64,000 nucleotides of DNA. Source: Roseiarcus sp963794155 (GTDB lineage: Bacteria; Pseudomonadota; Alphaproteobacteria; Rhizobiales; Beijerinckiaceae). The position numbers and the translations under genes are program-made. The notes below the pieces were generated by a model that did no database searches, had not been told where the DNA came from, and saw only the letters and a list, made by a program, of their open reading frames with translations. Positions 61,674 to 64,000 of the stretch are shown one piece after another. Where the stretch lies: assembly GCA_963794155.1 (NCBI GenBank), contig CAWCCX010000008.1, positions 558,001-622,000 on the forward strand, in the 5' to 3' direction. Every line of letters begins with the position of its first letter. Positions within the stretch are counted from its first letter, which is position 1.

Positions 61674-62233
61674 CAGCTCGTGTAACTGATCGCGGAGTAA
61701 AAATTGTGGCCATACATGGCTATCGCCTGGGCCTTGTCCGAACCGTTGATGATTCTGCGCGCGTTGACCCAATCGTCTTTGGTCTTGTTGAAATAATCGC
61801 CGAGCGACTTGCCGGTGAACAGGCCCTTGGTCATCCCCATGAACATGATGTTGGTCGCGTCGTCGAGCTCGAGCGCGAGATTGGGATGATTGACGAAGTC
61901 GACGCCCAGCAAATCCGACATGACCTTGTAATTGCGCTCCCAGGTCAGTTGCACGAAACCGCGGCCATAATAGACGAGACCGGTCGTCGGATCGGGCCTT
62001 CCATATGGCATCCCGCGTCCCTTGCCGTATTCTTCGATCGGCTGCATGTGTTGATCGGTCTCGTGGTAGGTCGTCGCCAAGGCATAGGCGAGCCAACGGT
62101 CGTCATCGGCCGCGCATTTTGCCTCCCATCCGTCGAGAATCGCGTTGATTCCGTCGACCTGCGATTGCCGCAAGGTGGGGAACATCGTCCGGCGGACCTG
62201 CGTGAAGAAAAAACTGCGATTGATCAAGCTCAT
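61673..62233 (-). CDS. GH19-type endolysin/chitinase-like lysozyme
   Basis: The 186-residue product has 'LAYALATTYHETDQHMQPIE' with catalytic Glu 58, 'TGLVYYGRGFVQLTWERNYK' and 'ATNIMFMGMTKGLFTGKSLG' then 'DYFNKTKDDWVNARRIINGS', the GH19/lysozyme-like pattern of phage and bacterial muramidases. No signal peptide is evident, so export would need a holin or another route. No phage structural genes are present. First gene of a two-gene unit with the DUF4087 protein. Confidence 0.82.
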   Translation of the reverse strand: MSLINRSFFFTQVRRTMFPTLRQSQVDGINAILDGWEAKCAADDDRWLAYALATTYHETDQHMQPIEEYGKGRGMPYGRPDPTTGLVYYGRGFVQLTWERNYKVMSDLLGVDFVNHPNLALELDDATNIMFMGMTKGLFTGKSLGDYFNKTKDDWVNARRIINGSDKAQAIAMYGHNFYSAISYTS

Positions 62234-62508
62234 GCCGCTCTCCTGGACAAGAGGCGATCATGCGGCGTCTGACTGAGCTTTGTCCACAATTTGTTCCTTA
62301 TTTGTTCGCTATCCCTAATGGAGCTCGGCGCCGCGAAAAATGGTCAAGCGTCGACATCCGCCGGATAGGCCTCGCAACGGGTGGCGATGGGGTTCGGATG
62401 CGAGCGGGCGCGCGCTCGCCTTCAGCGCGCTGTTGCTTCATATATAGCGGACGCAGGTCACGGCCGGGCATGCCGGCAGCCTGTCCGAAAACAATCGGGA
62501 GAGAGACA
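62234..62508. promoter_or_regulatory. Divergent intergenic region, lysin versus isochorismatase genes
   Basis: 275 bases separating two divergent starts. CGGGAGAGAGACA precedes the isochorismatase ATG. No clear operator or ncRNA could be identified. Confidence 0.3.
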
Positions 62509-63154
62509 ATGGATCCGAAATCGACCGCGGTCGTTCTCATCGAATACCAGAACGATTTCACCTCCGACGGCGGCACGCTGCATGGGGCGGTGAAGACGGT
62601 GATGGACAAGACCAACATGCTGGCGAACACGGTCGAGACGGTCAAAAAAGCGCGCGAGCTCGGCGCGACGATCGTCTACGCGCCGATCACCTTCACCGAG
62701 GATTATCGCGAGCTGAACCCGACCCCGTACGGCATCCTGAAAGGCGTAGTCGACAGCAAATCATTCCGTCAGGGAACCTGGGGCGCGGCGATCGTCGACG
62801 CGCTGAAGCCGGAGCCGGGCGATATCGTCATCGAGGGCAAGCGGGGCCTCGACGGCTTCGCCACCACCAACCTCGATTTCATCCTGCGCGCCCGTGGCAT
62901 ATCGACCATCGCGCTCGGCGGAATTCCTGACCAATTGCTGCGTCGAATCGACGATGCGGACCGGATACGAGAAGGGCTATGACGTCATCACGCTCAAGGA
63001 CTGCACGGCGACCGTCAGCGAGGAAGAGCAGCGCGCCGCGGTCGAGAAGAACTATCCCATGTTCTCGAAGCCGATGACCCATGACGAGTTCCTGTCGGGC
63101 CTGAAGAGCGGCAAGGCGGTCGAAACGAAGTCGCGCGGTTACGAGGCGGCGTGA
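62509..63154 (+). CDS. Isochorismatase-family cysteine hydrolase, with one apparent frameshift
   Basis: The start is ATG 62509 behind CGGGAGAGAGAC. 'STAVVLIEYQNDFTSDGGTL' carries the catalytic Asp (in the family 'D.QNDF', here E-Y-QNDF), and after correction 'ALGGFLTNCCVESTMRTGYE' has the nucleophile Cys. The frame breaks at 62921-62926 (GAATTC); removing one base gives GATTC (GANTC). Corrected length is 214 residues. These enzymes hydrolyse isochorismate, nicotinamide or other amides/ureas; the substrate is unknown. Note Glu replaces the usual first catalytic Asp in 'DxQNDF'. Confidence 0.85.
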
Positions 63155-63184
63155 AGCGCGCGCGATCCCTTCCTCAGGTCCGCT

Positions 63185-63326
63185 GGGGAAGGTGGCCCGG
63201 AGGGCCGGATGGGTGTGGGCAATCGCCGCGTCGCCGGCCGGATTGCACGAGCGTCGTTGCGAACTTGTAGAGCGCCAGCCCTGCTTTCCATACCCCATCC
63301 GTCGGCCTTGGGCCGACACCTTCCCC
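63185..63326. repeat. Inverted pair of a dispersed repeat
   Basis: Copy A at 63185-63219 (GGGGAAGGTGGCCC...CGGATGGGTGTGGG) and copy B at 63292-63326 (ACCCCATCCGTCGG...CACCTTCCCC) are inverted relative to each other. Each has an internal hairpin (GGCCC/GGGCC and TCGGCC/GGCCGA). 'GGGGAAGGTG...CGGATGGGG' elements are common intergenic repeats in Rhizobiales. Located between the isochorismatase and trmO genes. Confidence 0.7.
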
Positions 63327-63392
63327 GCTCCGCGGAGAAGGGGCGACTGGGGCTATGGCGGGAGTGAGAGTAGGCAACCCGATGGATAGATC

Positions 63393-63884
63393 ATGGTGCG
63401 ATTGAACGAGGTCCGCCCAAACGAGGTCGCGGTCGAAGCGCCCAGCGCGTTCGACGCCGGCCTCGCGTTCATCGGCGTCATTCGCACGCCTTGGACATCT
63501 CGGCTCGAATGTCCCCGACAGGGGCGGGCCGACGGGCCGATCTGTCGGATCGAAATCTACGAGCCGTGGGTCGCGGCGCTGGACGGAATCGACGCGTTTG
63601 AGCGGATCGAGGTCCTCTATTGGCTGCACGAGTCCCGGCGCGATCTCGTCCGTCAAAGCCCGGCCAATGACGGGGCGACCCGCGGCACGTTCTCACTGCG
63701 CTCGCCGGTCCGGCCGAACCCGATCGGGACGGCGCTCGCCGCTCTCTTCAAGCGCGAGGGGCCGACCCTCCTGGTGAGAGGCCTGGATTGCCTCGATCGC
63801 ACCCCTCTCATCGACCTGAAGCCCGACCGCTGCCTGTTCACGCCGCTCGCCCCGCCTCAGGCGGGGGATTTCGAGACCGGTTAA
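63393..63884 (+). CDS. trmO: TrmO-like tRNA m6t6A37 methyltransferase (TsaA/VirR family)
   Basis: The 163-residue product has the TsaA fold pattern 'LAFIGVIRTPWTSRLECPRQ', 'IEIYEPWVAALDGIDAFERI', 'TRGTFSLRSPVRPNPIGTAL' and 'GLDCLDRTPLIDLKPDRCLF'. TrmO uses SAM to methylate the N6 atom of t6A37 in tRNA-Thr decoding ACY. The single-domain length (about 160) is normal for bacteria outside Enterobacteria, which have an extra C-terminal domain. Cytoplasmic. The N-terminal 20 residues are not conserved, and the ATG has a weak ribosome-binding site. Confidence 0.82.
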   Translation: MVRLNEVRPNEVAVEAPSAFDAGLAFIGVIRTPWTSRLECPRQGRADGPICRIEIYEPWVAALDGIDAFERIEVLYWLHESRRDLVRQSPANDGATRGTFSLRSPVRPNPIGTALAALFKREGPTLLVRGLDCLDRTPLIDLKPDRCLFTPLAPPQAGDFETG

Positions 63885-63937
63885 CGCCCGCTGTCGTAGC
63901 GGCCGATCAGCTCGGCCCCTGGGACGCACGTGCTATC

Positions 63938-63983
63938 TTCAAACTGAGACACTACCCCTCGGCCGGTAGTGTCTCAGTTTGAA
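63938..63983. repeat. Perfect 19-bp inverted repeat at the right edge of the window
   Basis: TTCAAACTGAGACACTACC (63938-63956) and its exact complement GGTAGTGTCTCAGTTTGAA (63965-63983) are separated by CCTCGGCC. There is no T-run. The AT-richer flank that follows ('AATTGATGGGCTTGAC') runs off the end of the window. It may be the terminal inverted repeat of a mobile element beginning beyond the window, or a stable hairpin; it cannot be resolved here. Confidence 0.6.
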
Positions 63984-64000
63984 AATTGATGGGCTTGACG

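Noticed and set aside
61275..62233. Prophage remnant
   Set aside because: Only a lysin-like gene is present; no integrase, capsid, portal, terminase or holin gene is recognisable.

Overview
This is about 64 kb of GC-rich (roughly mid-60s percent by eye) chromosomal DNA from an alphaproteobacterium, most likely of the order Hyphomicrobiales (Rhizobiales). The evidence is gene content and order: bamE / ubiquinol-cytochrome c chaperone / DUF177 / plsX / fabH; slt divergent from dapA-smpB; a K+-independent H+-pyrophosphatase; hrcA, ppdK, aroC and kdsA of alphaproteobacterial type; a PEP-CTERM protein; and many signs of GANTC (CcrM-type) sites. No rRNA, tRNA, complete insertion sequence, prophage or CRISPR array was recognised. 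The genus is not determined.

Layout. 1-7.6 kb: 3' end of kdsA, an acyltransferase, queF, a small secreted protein and a giant 1,817-residue membrane protein ending in a GH94-type phosphorylase module. 7.8-16 kb: hppA, then the bamE-chaperone-DUF177-plsX-fabH lipid/envelope cluster, interrupted by a DUF1097 membrane protein and a DUF4202 protein. 16-20 kb: a secreted HAD phosphatase, a CurA-type reductase and two small membrane proteins. 20-28.4 kb: metY, a dapA-smpB-acyl-CoA-ligase operon, divergent slt and a GT61 glycosyltransferase. 28.4-29.1 kb is gene-free and holds two families of short tandem repeats. 29-34.7 kb: a complete BMP-type nucleoside ABC importer plus a purine/guanine deaminase, which together look like purine salvage. 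34.7-42 kb: small exported or regulatory genes (cupin, PEP-CTERM protein, MarR with thioesterase, AraC remnant, Cys-rich protein, orphan AapJ, L,D-transpeptidase, lipoprotein). 42-52 kb: a large Lhr helicase, an aldo/keto reductase, and a codirectional hrcA-hdeD-ppdK block. 52-57 kb: a ThDP enzyme with a TauE/SafE exporter, opposite a cytosine-deaminase-like amidohydrolase and a GST-kappa/HCCA-isomerase-like protein. 57-64 kb: aroC, SnoaL-like protein, Tat-exported metallophosphoesterase, a GH19-type lysin coupled to a DUF4087 protein, isochorismatase family hydrolase, trmO, and a perfect 19-bp inverted repeat at the right edge.

The most informative window-wide observation concerns the reading frames. 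Seven genes (hppA, plsX, slt, the BMP importer ATPase, a cupin, a metallophosphoesterase, an isochorismatase) carry eight single-base frame disruptions. In every case, correcting one base restores both the conserved protein and a GANTC pentamer. Six of the eight are the only disruption in their gene; hppA has two. The simplest reading is a systematic sequencing or consensus error at CcrM-methylated GANTC sites rather than eight pseudogenisation events. The same correction dissolves an apparent plsX-fabH gene fusion. Those genes are therefore annotated as probably intact in the organism, with the disrupted position given.

Most of the window is ordinary housekeeping and accessory metabolism. 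I see no clear, complete novel defence or mobile system. The least explained items are the giant GH94 membrane protein, the 21-bp minisatellite next to 41-bp hairpin repeats, a cluster of eight intact GANTC sites in one intergenic region, and the lysin-DUF4087 pair.
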